Of a stretch of 64,000 nucleotides of DNA, positions 27,035-39,400 are shown in pieces. Origin of the DNA: Azorinus chamasolen (Eukaryota > Mollusca > Bivalvia > Cardiida > Solecurtidae); contig OY755237.1 in assembly GCA_963576725.1 (NCBI GenBank), positions 56,953,805-57,017,804 on the forward strand, read 5' to 3'. The notes under the pieces were generated by a model. It was not told the DNA's origin. It saw only the letters and a program-made list of their open reading frames with translations, and did not search any database. The position numbers and the translations under genes were made by a program. Within the stretch, counting starts at the first letter, position 1; the number at the start of each line of letters is the position of its first letter.

Positions 27035-28857
27035 TATAAATACAAGAGGGCCAGAATGGCCCTGAAGCGCTCACCAGACAATCAGAGGAGAAAATTTTCA
27101 AAGTTTTCACTATATGCTTTTATAGAAAACTAGCCGGCCCTGGGGCGGGCCAATTTGACCCCAGGGACATAATTTATATAACTTTTGTAGAGGACTTGAA
27201 CATGATGCTATGAGCCAAATATGATATCTGAGAACCTTTCAGTTTCAGAGGAGAAGATTTTCAAAGATTTCACTATCTGTTTCTATTGAAAACTTCCCAC
27301 CCCTGGGGCGGGGCCAATTTGAACCCCAGGGCCATAATTTATATAACTTTTGTAGAGGACCTGAACATGATGCTCTGTGCCAAATATGAAAGCTGAGCGC
27401 CTTCCAGTTTCAGAGGAGAAGATTTTCAAAGATTTCACTATCTGTTTCTATTGAAAACTTCCCACCCCTGGGGCGGGGCCAATTTGAACCCCAGGGCCAT
27501 AATTTATATAACTTTTGTAGAGGACCTAAACATGATGCTATGTGCCAAATATGCAAGCTGATAGCCTTCCAGTTTCAGAGGAGAAGATTTTCAAAGATTT
27601 CACTATTTGTTTCCATTGAAAACAGCCCACCCCTGGGGCGGGGCCAATTTTGACCCCAGGGCTATAATTTATATAACTCTTGTAGAGGACCTGAACATGA
27701 TGCTCTGTGCCAAATATGAAAGATGAGAGCCTATCAGTTTCAGAGGAGAAGATTTTAAAGATTTCACTATTTGTTTCTATTCCGAAAACTACCCACCCCT
27801 GGGGCGGGGCCAATTTTGACCCCAGGGTCAAAATTAATATAACTTTTGTAGAGGACCTGAACATGATGCTATGTGCCAAATATGAAAGCTGAGCGCCTTC
27901 TTGTTTCAGAGGAGAAGATTTTCAAAGATTTCACTATATATTTCTATTGAAAAATGCCCACCCCTGGGGCGGGGCCAATTTTGACCCCAGGGCCATAATT
28001 TATATAACTTTTGTAGAGGACCTGAACATGATGATCTGTGCCAAATATGCAAGCTGAGAGCCTTCCAGTTTCAGAGGAGAAGATTTTCAAAGATTTCACA
28101 ATTTGTTTCCATTGAAAACTGCCCACCCCTGGGGCGGGGCCAATTTTGACCCCAGGGCCATAATTTATATAACTTTTGTAGAGGACCTGAACATGATGAT
28201 CTGTGCCAAATATGCAAGCTGAGAGCCTTCCAGTTTCAGAGGAGAAGATTTTCAAAGATTTCACTATTTGTTTCCATTGAAAACTTCCCACCCCTGGGGC
28301 GGGGCCAATTTTGACCCCAGAGCCATAATTTATATAACTTTTGTAGAGGACCTGAACATGATGCTCTGTGCCAAATATGAAAGATGAGAGCCTTCCAGTT
28401 TCAGAGGAGAAGATTTTCAAAGATTTCACTATTTGTTTCTATTGAAAACTTCCCACCCCTGGGGCGGGGCCAATTTTGACCCCAGGGTCATAATTTATAT
28501 AACTTTTGTAGAGGACCTGAACATGATGCTATGTGCCAAATATGAAAGCTGAGAACCTTCTGGTTTCAGAGGAGAAGATTTTCAAAGGTTTACTATATGT
28601 TTCTATTGAAAACTTTCAACCCCTGGGGCGGGGCCAATTTTGACCCCAGGGGCATTATTTATATAACTTTTGTAGAGGACCTATAGGTGATGCTATGTAC
28701 CAAAGATGAAAGCTGAGAACCCTGTAGATTCAGAGGAGAAGATTTTTAAAGGTTCAAATTGTTGACGCGGGACGACGGACGACGCACGACGACGGACGAC
28801 GGACATCAGGCGATCACAAAAGCTCACCCTGAGCACTTTGTGCTCTGGTGAGCTAAA
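27035..28857 (+). mobile_element. Array element 3 (pearl/Helitron-like)
   Basis: Left edge AAGAGGGCCAGAATGGCCCTG with a small hairpin and CGCTCACC; ten-unit array; tail GGGACGACGGACGACG; terminal stem-loop AGCTCACCCTGAGCAC TTT GTGCTCTGGTGAGCT at 28821-28854, followed by AA. CGCTCACC and GGTGAGC are inverted. A 3' stem-loop followed by CTAA fits a Helitron-type terminus; class is inference. Confidence 0.72.
27060..28760 (+). repeat. Tandem array, 165-bp unit, ten units
   Basis: CCTGGGGCGGG landmarks at 27139, 27302, 27467, 27632, 27798, 27963, 28128, 28293, 28458 and 28622. The unit also has TTGTAGAGGACCTGAACATG and CAGTTTCAGAGGAGAAG. 165 is 55 codons, so the minus strand shows repeat-derived frames up to 161 residues (27944-28429); not considered genes. 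Confidence 0.95.
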
Positions 28858-28869
28858 AAGGGCCTGTAT

Positions 28870-29765
28870 AGCTCATCTACAGCCATATTAAGAAATATAG
28901 CCTCATTTGTCTGTGATGGTCATGCTTTTTGACCAAAACAATAACTTCAACAACATCGTTTGAAATTTTACTCAAATCCAGCAGCTGGTTTGAGAGACTA
29001 TGAATTCTGAAATTTTCAACATAGCTATATAAGGAATATTGGCCTTTTTTTTAACAAACCATATTTTGTACAATTTGATATTGGGTCATGAAAACAACAT
29101 TCATGCAAAATTATATTGAACTCTGCCTAGCAGTTTCAGAATTTTTTTTACAATGGCTTGGGCAAATTTTATAGACCGTGACCTTACATTCCTGCAAAAT
29201 TATATGGAAATCCACGAAGCAGTTTCAGTCTCAGAGGATATTTTTGCAATGGCTTGAACAATTTCCATCGAGGGTACCTAATTTTCCTGTCATATTATAT
29301 TAAAATCCAGAGATTTCAGAGAAGATTCTCAAATTTTCATTTAGCCACATAAGGAAATTAGCCCTGCCCCTAACTGCCATAATTTTCAACGAATCTCAAC
29401 AGCTTGAACATTTTAGTAGAGGGTCACCTAAGTAATATGTCTGAAAAAATATATTAAGATCTACTCAGTAGTTTCAGCAGATTTTTAAAATTTTCACAAT
29501 TAGCAGCAATGTTGGTTTTTTTTAACAAATCACATCCTCTAGACAAGTAGAGGGTCACCAAAAGAATTCTGCCAAATTATATTAAAATTGGCCCAGTACA
29601 TCAGACAAAAATATTGTCAAAGCTCTACAAAAATTTCAATTATTTTCATACAAAACTTGACAAGGACCACACAGAGAATATTAAATTGTCCAAGGTGTTG
29701 TAGAGATATTGTATGAGATGTGTTGTAGGCGACAGAAGATGACAGACACAGCACCATAACAATAG
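28870..29765 (+). repeat. Ancient, decayed array related to element 3
   Basis: Recurring AGAGGGTCACC(T/A)A, ATTATATTAAAAT, AGTAGTTTCAG and AATTTTCA..AGCCA(C/T)ATAAGGAAA at irregular spacing of roughly 170-200 bases. It shares the CAGTTTCAGA..GAAGATT theme with the 165-bp unit. Confidence 0.6.
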
Positions 29766-29771
29766 CTTACT

Positions 29772-29996
29772 TTAACCCTTTCTTTCACTTTTTCACGCAT
29801 TGCAAAACAGAGTAGGCCCAGATCAGATGGCTCCTATAGGAGCCATCTGATCAAGGTCTGCTGTTTATTTGTGGAATTTGAAAGAACTGTTACTTTACTT
29901 TCTAAAATGGCTACAATGTCCCACCTTCCATATTTTTCCATGGATATTGATTAGGTATTGAAATTTGTAATAAACATAGAACAGGAAAAGGGTTAA
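29772..29996 (-). mobile_element. T1a MITE, reversed
   Basis: TTAACCCTTTCTTTCACTTTTTC, hairpin AAACAGAGTAGGCCCAGATC/GATCAAGGTCTGCTGTTT, reversed T1a flank (ATGGCTACAATGTCCCACC), AACAGGAAAAGGGTTAA. It lies in the probable 3' UTR of the WASF gene. Confidence 0.92.
29864..29869 (-). promoter_or_regulatory. Candidate poly(A) signal AATAAA inside the T1a MITE
   Basis: First AATAAA on the minus strand after the WASF stop, 446 bases on. The T1 consensus here is TTTGCTTATGG; this copy reads TTTATTTGTGG, which creates the hexamer. Use is unproven. Confidence 0.3.
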
Positions 29997-30235
29997 CCCT
30001 TTCTTTCTTACAAAGATTTTTTTAAACACATTTTCACGTATCTGCAAACAGAGTAGACCCCTATTAGACAGTCATCTGATCAGGGTCTTCTCTGTTTGCT
30101 TTTGACACACTATAGATCTGATTCTAAAGTTTCAAATCAAAAACATTTCCTTGAAAAGTTTTACATTACAAAACTTCATTACATATTCATGATGTCATAC
30201 TGTTTTACATGAATATTGAACAGGGAAAGGGTTAA
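29993..30235 (-). mobile_element. T1 MITE sharing TTAA with the previous copy
   Basis: TTAACCCTTTCTTTCTTAC, a small extension (TTTTTTTAAACACATTTTC), hairpin GCAAACAGAGTAGACCCC.. (tip deleted), reversed T1b flank, GAACAGGGAAAGGGTTAA. Confidence 0.87.
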
Positions 30236-30314
30236 TCACTGCATGCTCAAGTGAGCTAAAAACTGATGTGACTCACAATTCTGAAATTGTGTACTGCACT
30301 AAATACATACTTCA

Positions 30315-30484
30315 CTACTGTTCTTCTTCCCACCCATCCTCACTGCCCTCATCTTCAGATTCACTATCTTCCATTGCACGTCTCCGCATGTCAAATGCAC
30401 GGGTCATCATGGCATGTACATCAAATCTATCCTTTGTGCCAGTCTCCTTCTTCCTGTCCCCGATCTTATTCAACTTTTTGGTCC
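30315..30484 (-). CDS. WASF: WASF coding exon 5 (VCA tail, stop)
   Basis: Acceptor TGACTATTACAG just above 30484 with a poor pyrimidine tract. It supplies two bases to finish Gly491, then 55 residues and TAG (30315-30317). It encodes the second half of the WH2 motif, the central amphipathic helix (DVHAMMTRAFDMRRRAME) and an acidic tail ending DGWEEEQ. The WH2 motif is split by the phase-1 intron after IRLG. Confidence 0.92.
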
Positions 30485-33400
30485 CTGTAATAGTCAATCA
30501 TTATCCATTAATTAAGTGACACATTTGACGTAACGTCTACAATCCTATTACAAGGATTAAGTTAAACAACGTCTCACTATGCTGTAACATATCTGTCACA
30601 CACCTGTAGCTCTAAGACCAGATGGTATACACTAAAACCTGTGTCAACCTACCACTTACCTCTGAACTTTTTACTTTAACCCATTCCCGCATATTGACGC
30701 CTTTTGACGCTTATGTAAAAGTCACTTTATGAAACCACTGTGATAAATAGAGCATTTGCTCCACAGCTAAATTTTATGACAATGATTTCAAAACAATGAT
30801 TTCAAAACTACACAACTCTGAAACTTTTCTTTTCTCTAGTTAATGCTCCATTTTGGTAGATTTAATCAAAGAGGTTAGGTCTAAAAATAGCTTAAGTGGG
30901 AATGGGTTAAGAATGTTTCCTTGGTCTTAACCAATTCCGTCATAGGCTATTTTTTACCATACCTCTTTGAATAAATCTACTGAAAAAGAACATTTTCTGG
31001 AAAAAAGGGAAAGTTTCAAATTGTGTTGTTTTAAAACCATTGTGATAAATAGAGCATTTGCTTCTATGGAACAAATGCTCTACTTATCACAATAATTTCA
31101 AAAATTGGGCATCAAAAGGCATCAATATGACGGAATGGGTCGACCCTTTCCCTTACAGAGACAACTTCTTGGCACTGTTTGAAAGTGATATAATATAAAT
31201 TTTATTCTACAGCTTCTTCCATTGGCAAAATTTCCTTGTTCATAATATCATAAATTTGGCCAGGGCAGAAACTGTAGACTCAGATCTATATTATTCTGTA
31301 TTAAGCAAACAGAGAAGGTCTTGATCAGATGACTGATCTAGAACTACTCTGTTTGCAAATGTATGAAAAGACGTAGTACTGGGTTAGAAGGTGTTACTGC
31401 TTAATCCTTTCCCTGTTGAATATTCATTAGCCGATTTTATAATGGCATATATATATAGGATTTTTGGTACTGGTAAAAAATGTAGTCAAGATCGATCATA
31501 ATTTTACAAGCAAACAGAGCAGACTATGATCAGACAGCTCTTATAGGAACTATCTGATCTGGGTCTACTGTTTGCAAATGTGTGAAAAAGTGTCTATATG
31601 AGGGAAAGGGATATAAATGGTTTGTGTATGTAAAATCAGTGGTAACAACTTTATAAAGATACTCACCATACCTTTTAACTAGATGACTCAACCTTTACTT
31701 CATGAATATTCATGTTAGGAATATTGATATCATGAATATTAATCATATTAAGTAGATTCTTTTTTATAATGGCATTATGAACAAGCAAATATATGACCAT
31801 GGCACAGACTGTAGAATCACATCTATGTAATTCCATATTAAGCAAACGGAGCAGACTCTGATCCTAGTTGTCTGATCTGGGTCTACTCTGTTTGCAAAGG
31901 CATTAATGGTGTATCTATGAAGTCAAGGGTTGAAACAATCAACCTATCAATTGTTTAGTCCAGACTCACCCTAAGGTTCTTAATATCATGTGACACCAAA
32001 GGACATTGCTGAAACAATTTGTTACAGCTGTCAATGTTTATTTAATCATATTACAGTTTCTGCACATGTTGAAAATTCCTGTGTCATTATAAAAATTAAA
32101 TTAATTAATATTCATGATCTTCTTAACATTTCCTTCACAAATATTCATGGAGTAAAGAGTAAAACCCCTTAGCTATGTCTTTTAACACATTAATTTTATT
32201 ACTATTGAAAAACACTAAATCACAACATTGCAAAAGCTAAACTGAAAGCACAAAATTTTCACACCATGAAACCCAGGCAATAAAATATTGGAGTGCGAAC
32301 TTGCTTTCTCCATGTGTCTTCAGCAGCATTGCTCATGCATGAATGAAACCATCTCTGTCTCTAGTACCAGTTTTTACAGAATGAAGGGCAACTTTTATAA
32401 TAAAAAAAAAAGTAATACATGTACTTTAATATTAAACTTTACAGAAAATGTGTATTATTGAACTGCAACTGCACAAGGCACTAACATCATACTACAAACT
32501 CTCATTATGATCAGAGCGCGAGGATAGCCCTATATTGCTCACCCGAGTTACCATCAGTCTTGTTTTAAAATATTACAATAGTTTTAACTTCAATATCAGT
32601 TTTGAAAGATGAAGGGAACACATACCAAGGTCATGACAAATAATAAAGGTGCTTGCCAAGATCTTTTGTACATTGCTTTTCTTAATCCATTAAGGTGTTA
32701 GAGCATAAATATGGTAAAGTACCATTAAGTTAAATCAGGGGCTAAAAATTCTAGACTGACTACCATACTTTGAAATTGATTCTGACCATGATTGAACTTG
32801 GCCAAGATCTTAAGTCATGCACTTGACTATTCAGTTTGTTCAAGACTTTTGAGAATTGTGGATAGACAACCAACAGAGGCAACAGTCATTCTAAAAGGTG
32901 AACTAAATTTTTTTTTAAAAATATATATTATTCATTAGCAGCAAACTGGGCTCTGGAACTAGAGACAGAAAGGTTTAAAGCAAAATCCTTTGAACACTAT
33001 GTAACACTGTTGTTTTTATATACAGTCATCTGCTTAAACTTTCAAGTACAGTTTCCATTTCTTATGAGTCAGATATCAAAGTTTGGTTTTTGATGAGAGG
33101 CAAAGTGATTTGTCATCTTATCTGAATCCAAAACTACAGCAATACCTTTTAACCCTTTATCCCATGAGAAATAATGACATCTTGAATATTTATTACTCAA
33201 GTTATAATAATGGTATCTGAACAAAGTTTTTACCATGGCACAAACTGTAGAATCAGATCTACATACAATAAAACCCTTCTATAACGACCACTAAATTGTG
33301 TTAATTAGTTGGTATTTAGGGCAAGCAGCCACCTGCCTTTAACACAAAATACTTAATGTAATTCAGTGGCCGTTATAGAGAGGTTTTACTGTAATTCCAT

Positions 33401-36400
33401 ATTCAAACAGAGCAAACTCTGATAAGATGGATATTAATGGAGATCTGATCGGAGTCTATTCTGTTCGTCAAGACATTTAAAGGTGATCGTAACGTGTTAA
33501 ATGGCAACTCAATCGACAAGCCTTTTAACACCTTTGCAAACAGAGGCCTACCTATTTCAGACAGTTTCTACCTATAGGAGGTGTCTGATCAGGGTTGTCT
33601 GATCTGTATCTTATAGATCTAATCCTACAGTTTCTACTAGGGCCAAAAGTGATCAGATACCATTATAAAAATTCAGCTGATAAATATTCATATCATAATT
33701 TCATACATGAACAGGGTTTTCCCTTGACCCCTTCAAAAAGACCAATTTGAGGGTCCTCTCGTGAATGCATGAATATTCAATAAACGGTTAAACAGCATTT
33801 GTGTACATGCAACATTTACATCAGATTTGTTCATAGTGTAAAAAGGGTAAAAAGTACAAGGCAATTCACACACACACACACACAACACTCAGTCCAGTGA
33901 GACTACCACACTAAAAGCATGCCTACCTGCCATCTTTGTGTGGCTTATGGACCTAACACCAGTTGTCATGGAAACAATAGCCTATAAAGCTCCTATCTTG
34001 GCATATAACAAGCACTTTTAAAAGTGTTTTCTAGAACAGCCATCTACAACCCTCAACAACTATTACTTTTGAACTTCAAATTACAGATAAGCTCGACCTG
34101 ATTACATTGTATACCAGATCAGATACATGTTAGGGACAATTAACCCTTACTCCATGAATATTTATGTCAAAAATATGAATATCAATTAGCTTCATATTTA
34201 TTCAGAGACACAGATAAGGGTGTGTACCCAAATACTAAAATCAAAATTTCTCCACCAAACCCTTTACTGTGACCTCTCTTTAGTATTGTCTCAAAGAAAC
34301 AATTCTAAAGAGTAATCACATCTCAGTACAATGTTTGGTGGAGAAAGAAACAAGTTATTCTTGAAAATGTTTTAATTTATGCATCTTATCTGGAGCATAT
34401 GGATTCTAACAACACAGTATGTTGCAAGGTATACCTGGAAAAAATCCAAATTGGCCAGCATATACAGTATACACTACCAAATTTATCTTTCAAGAAAATC
34501 AAATCGAATTTGCAGCTGATACTTTTATGTTACTGATCTGAACTGGTATTGTGAGAAATCAGTGTATAGGTGTCTTAATCCTTTACTCTATAAATACACC
34601 TTTGCAAACAGAGTAGATTCAGATAAGATGACTCATACAAGAGCTATCTGACCAGGGTATGCTCTGTTTGCTTATGTTTGCCTACATCAATTCTAAACCA
34701 TTCTGACAACTAAATGAAACTAATGCATGCAAAAGCAAGTAGAACAGACATTGGTCAAACTGCTTCTGAAAGAACAATTTGATCTGGGTCTGCACGATTT
34801 GCCTTTAAAAGATTATCTGGCCAAATATTATGGGAAGTTACAATATCTTTGATACAGAGCACTGATGGTTCTTCGAGTAGTATATCTGAGTACATGACAA
34901 ACATGGTACGTAGTCCATAACCACCAACACAAACACACATAGACACCTGTCATTAGCAAAGATGTATCACATAAATATGACCCAAATCACCCTAAACCAG
35001 GCATTATGACATTGTAAATAGTATAGATCAGTAGCCACATTTGAATGTAGAGTGTAGTTCACCCTGTTGCTAAGTTTGAATGTTGGGTATGATTCACCCT
35101 GCTGCCAAGTTTTCAATGTTGGGTGTGATTCACCCTGCTGCCGAGTTTGAATGTTGGTGTGATTCACCCTGCTACCAAGTTTGAATGTTGGGTATGATTC
35201 ACCCTGCTGCCACACTTGAATGCAGGATGTGGTTTATGAGTTTGTCATTCATCAGCAGCATCCGTCTTTTTGCGAATTATATAAAAACACTGCAACATGG
35301 GAATTGCTCTGGATCTATATTTTTTATTTACAAATGTCACACTACACTGCCTTCGGTGACCCAAGCCATAAAGGATTATGGTCATATTGCTTGGTTGGAT
35401 TAAAACATTTTCTTCTGAAAAATATTCTGAGTATCAAAACTATTAATATTCTAATGAGATGCCCAGTTAATGGACATATCATTTGGGTTCAAATTGAGTG
35501 CACTTGTTGTTGCCTCTAGTTTACCTGAAGTACATTACAAGTAAGCTCCTTCAACCCTTTACCTCATGAATATTTATTAGCTTAAATTTTATTATGGCAT
35601 ATAAGATATTTTGGACAGTGCTGAAACTGGATTCAAATCTATATAATTCATTAACACACAGAGCAGACCCAGATCAGATGGCTCCAATAGGAGCCATCTA
35701 ATCTGGGTCTGCTCTTCTATGAACAAAATGGTTAAATCTTATATTACTTAGGCAACCCCTGTCTTGTTGGTATCCATTTTAAAATCGCATTAAGGGTGGC
35801 GAAACAATTCTTGTAAGTACCAAACAGGTAGGGTTTGGCAGAGAAATATAGAAACAATTTGCCTAAATCTCTTAAATACTCCACTGATCTACAGTTCTGA
35901 CTGAGGCCAATGCTTATGACAGGATACCATGAAAATCACAGCCAGCCTTAGGGTTTTTAATTTTTCAAACTCTCTAGCACACTAAAAAGAGCAAAATCAG
36001 ATTAATCTACAACAACCATTCAAATTAAAACTATACAACAATGCCATAAATTATGTTTCAAGTTTATAAAAACTTCAGTTTACTTATATAAAACATGAGA
36101 GGCCTTTTTGATTTTGTACATTAAAATTTGGGAGCTTTCATATCTGGGTCTACTCTGTTTGCAAATGCATAAAAAGGTGTCGGTAACAGGTAAAGGGTTT
36201 AAATAACAAAACTTAATGAAAAAGATTGAGTAACTGCAAAGCTGGCTGTGATTTTATCTACTTTCTTCATCTTTACAAACAGCCATGGCAGGCAGACATG
36301 GTGTGAACTACAGCGAGTGAAGCACACAGATAGAGGTAGAGAGAGATAGTTACAGTCACCCAGTCTTATCTCTTCAAGAAGAGCGCTGCGCCCTGCTATA

Positions 36401-39400
36401 TGGGGAGCAACAGGCGATGACTCCCTCTCCCGCGTTGTACTTGCTGTACTTGAGTAATTGCTGTTCTCTGATGATACAGACAACGCATCTGCCTGGTTCA
36501 ACTGGCCATTCATCATACCTATTGCTGAAGGCGGTGGCGGGGGTGGAGGAGGAGGGGGGGGAGGTGGAGCTGGGGATGTCATCATAGGGGGTGGGGAAGG
36601 GGGAGGAGGAGACTCACTTTGAGGAAGGAGAGGAGGGGGTGGGGGTGGAGGAAGATTATCATCAGGAGTAATGTGGCGTATAGGAGAACCAATGGGTGAG
36701 CCTTGATGGCCCATTTGTTGCTGCACACTTGGGTGGGGCTGCTGATACGATTCTGACAGCGGGGGTGGGGGTGGAGGAGGCAGACTAGTTCTCTGTGGTG
36801 ACATGCTGTTAACTCTTGTTAAGTCTGCAGCTGGTGGGGGAGGGGGTGGAGCATTTGGGCGATTTGGGCTACCAACAGCATTGTTTACTGATCTTCTTGG
36901 GTCTAGTTTAGGTGATGGGTGTCCTCGCATTTGAGCAGTACTTGTCCTCTGAGGATGTGACTGGTAGTATTCTTGCTGTTGCCCATACTCCTGGCGCCCA
37001 GTATAAGGCCCATTCATTGCTTGCTGGTTAATGTGGTTTGGTAGAGAGTCTGGATGCCCTCTATGTGTCGACTGCCTTGTCGGTTGATGTGCTTCAGATA
37101 TCTGTGGCTTGTTCTGAGAAACTTGTGTGTAGCCCGGAGGGATGGGAGCATTAGAGTTCCCATGTATTGTGGGCGTCTGGTAGTTACTAGTAAACTCCTC
37201 TCCCATGGCTCTCTCTTTGTTTTTCTCTCTAGTACTCTTCACTTGCTTTGGTTGTATAGTTGTTTTTTGAGGGATTTTCTGTGGGCAAGAAATGACACTG
37301 ATTAATATTTTACATCTTTTAATTTACTCCATGAATATTCATTTAAGAAATAACGACATAATGAATATTAATTGGATGATTTTTTATGACGTTTGAACAA
37401 AGGAAACTGTGGCCATGGCAGAAACTGTAGAATCAGATCTATATTATTTCATGAGTTAACAAAGTAAACACTGATCAAACAGCTCCTACAGCAGCAGTCT
37501 GAACTTAGCAAAAACTGTTTGCAAAGATGTGAAAAGGTGAAAGGCATCTCTATGGAATAAAGGGTTAAGCAAGGTTAGGGACACTCAGACATTTAAACTT
37601 TTCGCAACCAGTGTAGACATTTGCAAGCACCATCTGATCAGGGTCTGAACTATATATGCAACCACTTTATTCCAAATATTGCTGTTGCTCATTCTTATAA
37701 TTAACCCTTTACCTAATGCTACCATCATTTCTTATACAGATATTCATGGAACAAAAGGTTAAATTTTGGCCTTCAATGTAAAACAAAACAAAAATTATAT
37801 TCGCTACTCACCAATGGTTCTGAGGAGAAATAAACTTATGATTTCTAATCAAATTTTTGTAAAGTCAGTTAACCCTTTCCTCAATGAATATTCATGCAAG
37901 AAAGAATGACACCGTGAATATTAATTAAATTAATTTGTTATAATAACATATGGACACAGGAAAGTTGGCACTGGCAGAAACTGTTGAATCATATCTATAT
38001 TATACCATAAGCAAACAGAGCCGACCCTGATCAGATGGCTCCTATAGGAGCCATCTGATTTGGGTCTACTCTGTTTGCAAAGGCGTACTTATGGAGTAAA
38101 GGGTTAAGATCACTATTACCATTTTATAAGCACCTATTATAAAGTTAACTCTTTACCTCATGAATAATGTGAGGAGCTATTGCCTAATGATTATTCATGA
38201 CTGTTTTTTTATAATTATACCTAAACCAGGGAACTTTTGACCATGGCTTTAGAAACTTTAGAATTAGTTCTATATAATTCCATAAGCAAACAGGGCAGAA
38301 CCTGATTGGACTGCTATTGTTGGCTCTAACAGGATCGGTCAGATCTGGGTCTACTCTGTTAGCAAAGGTGTGAAAATGTGTCTCTGCCAGGTAAAGGATT
38401 AAACTATATTTCCAGAAGATACTTGCCAACAGGCAGAGTAAAAGCCATGGTTTTCTTATGTTCTTTTTCTATAAGTAACTTAATTAGTCAAAGTAATTGG
38501 AGAGACATACTTAAGCAAACAGTGTCAAACCCAGATCAAACAGGACCAGAGGAGCTGTTTTGATCCTATTTGCTACTATGTCAGACTAATTCAAAGTTAT
38601 CAAAATGGTGCCCAAGTGAAATTACTATTCAGCTTTAAAAACCAGTACAGAAGGGAGATTGGGTGTCCGAATAATTAATAAAACAAATTTATTAAGGTAG
38701 AAACGATAAGTGTCAATGTCAAGTTTGGATCCTGATGACAAGCAGATACCAAAAATATCATGTGGATTTACTGTGCAGTGAATATAATATACTAACCTTC
38801 TTTCCTTCTCGTCTCTTTTTCAGCTCCTGTTTCTTTGTGGTGATATCTTTCTGTATCTCCGAGTACCACAGCTCAAAGAAGTAGGAGGGATCAGTGTAGA
38901 ACTTCATACAGTCTTTACCATCCTCTCTGCACATGAAAAAAGAGCAACTCATTAAAACAAAAGTCAATGCATTACTGGAAGCAATACTAAAATTCCCTAC
39001 CTATGTGGAATTTCCATCACAGTTTCAACAATTAAGTTTCTATCGAAGCCACATATGAGAAAGTACAGAGGCCAAGATATGATGTGCAAATTAAAAAAAA
39101 ACATTTTCAGAATAGCATCTTAGTTTTCCACCAAGCCCTCTGTTGTGACCACTCTTTAGACTTATCTGAGTCTAAAGTGCTGACAACATAGGGTTTGGTG
39201 GAGAAATGACAATTTTAGTATTTCAAAATGCATCTTTAGCTATTTTGCCCTGAAAAAATATCTTCCCAGTATGAATGTTAACCCTTTACTCCATTATTAT
39301 TCATGTAAAACAAGATGTGTCTGTGAAACACTATGCCCCCCCCCCGCATTATCGCCAATATAAATTTGACTTGTAATTTGACCTTGACCTTAATAAGTCA

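Noticed and set aside
26853..27065. 70-codon plus frame with a repeated 28-residue block
   Set aside because: Produced by the perfect 84-bp tandem duplication.
27538..28429. 113- and 161-residue minus-strand frames
   Set aside because: Period of 55 codons equals the 165-bp repeat; no independent domain.
35039..35215. Possible CRISPR-like array (35-bp period)
   Set aside because: Simple minisatellite without unique spacers.
36199..36359. C-terminal extension of the long open frame past the exon 4 donor
   Set aside because: The donor at 36359 joins in phase to the VCA exon; the extension looks like intron and matches no WASF protein.
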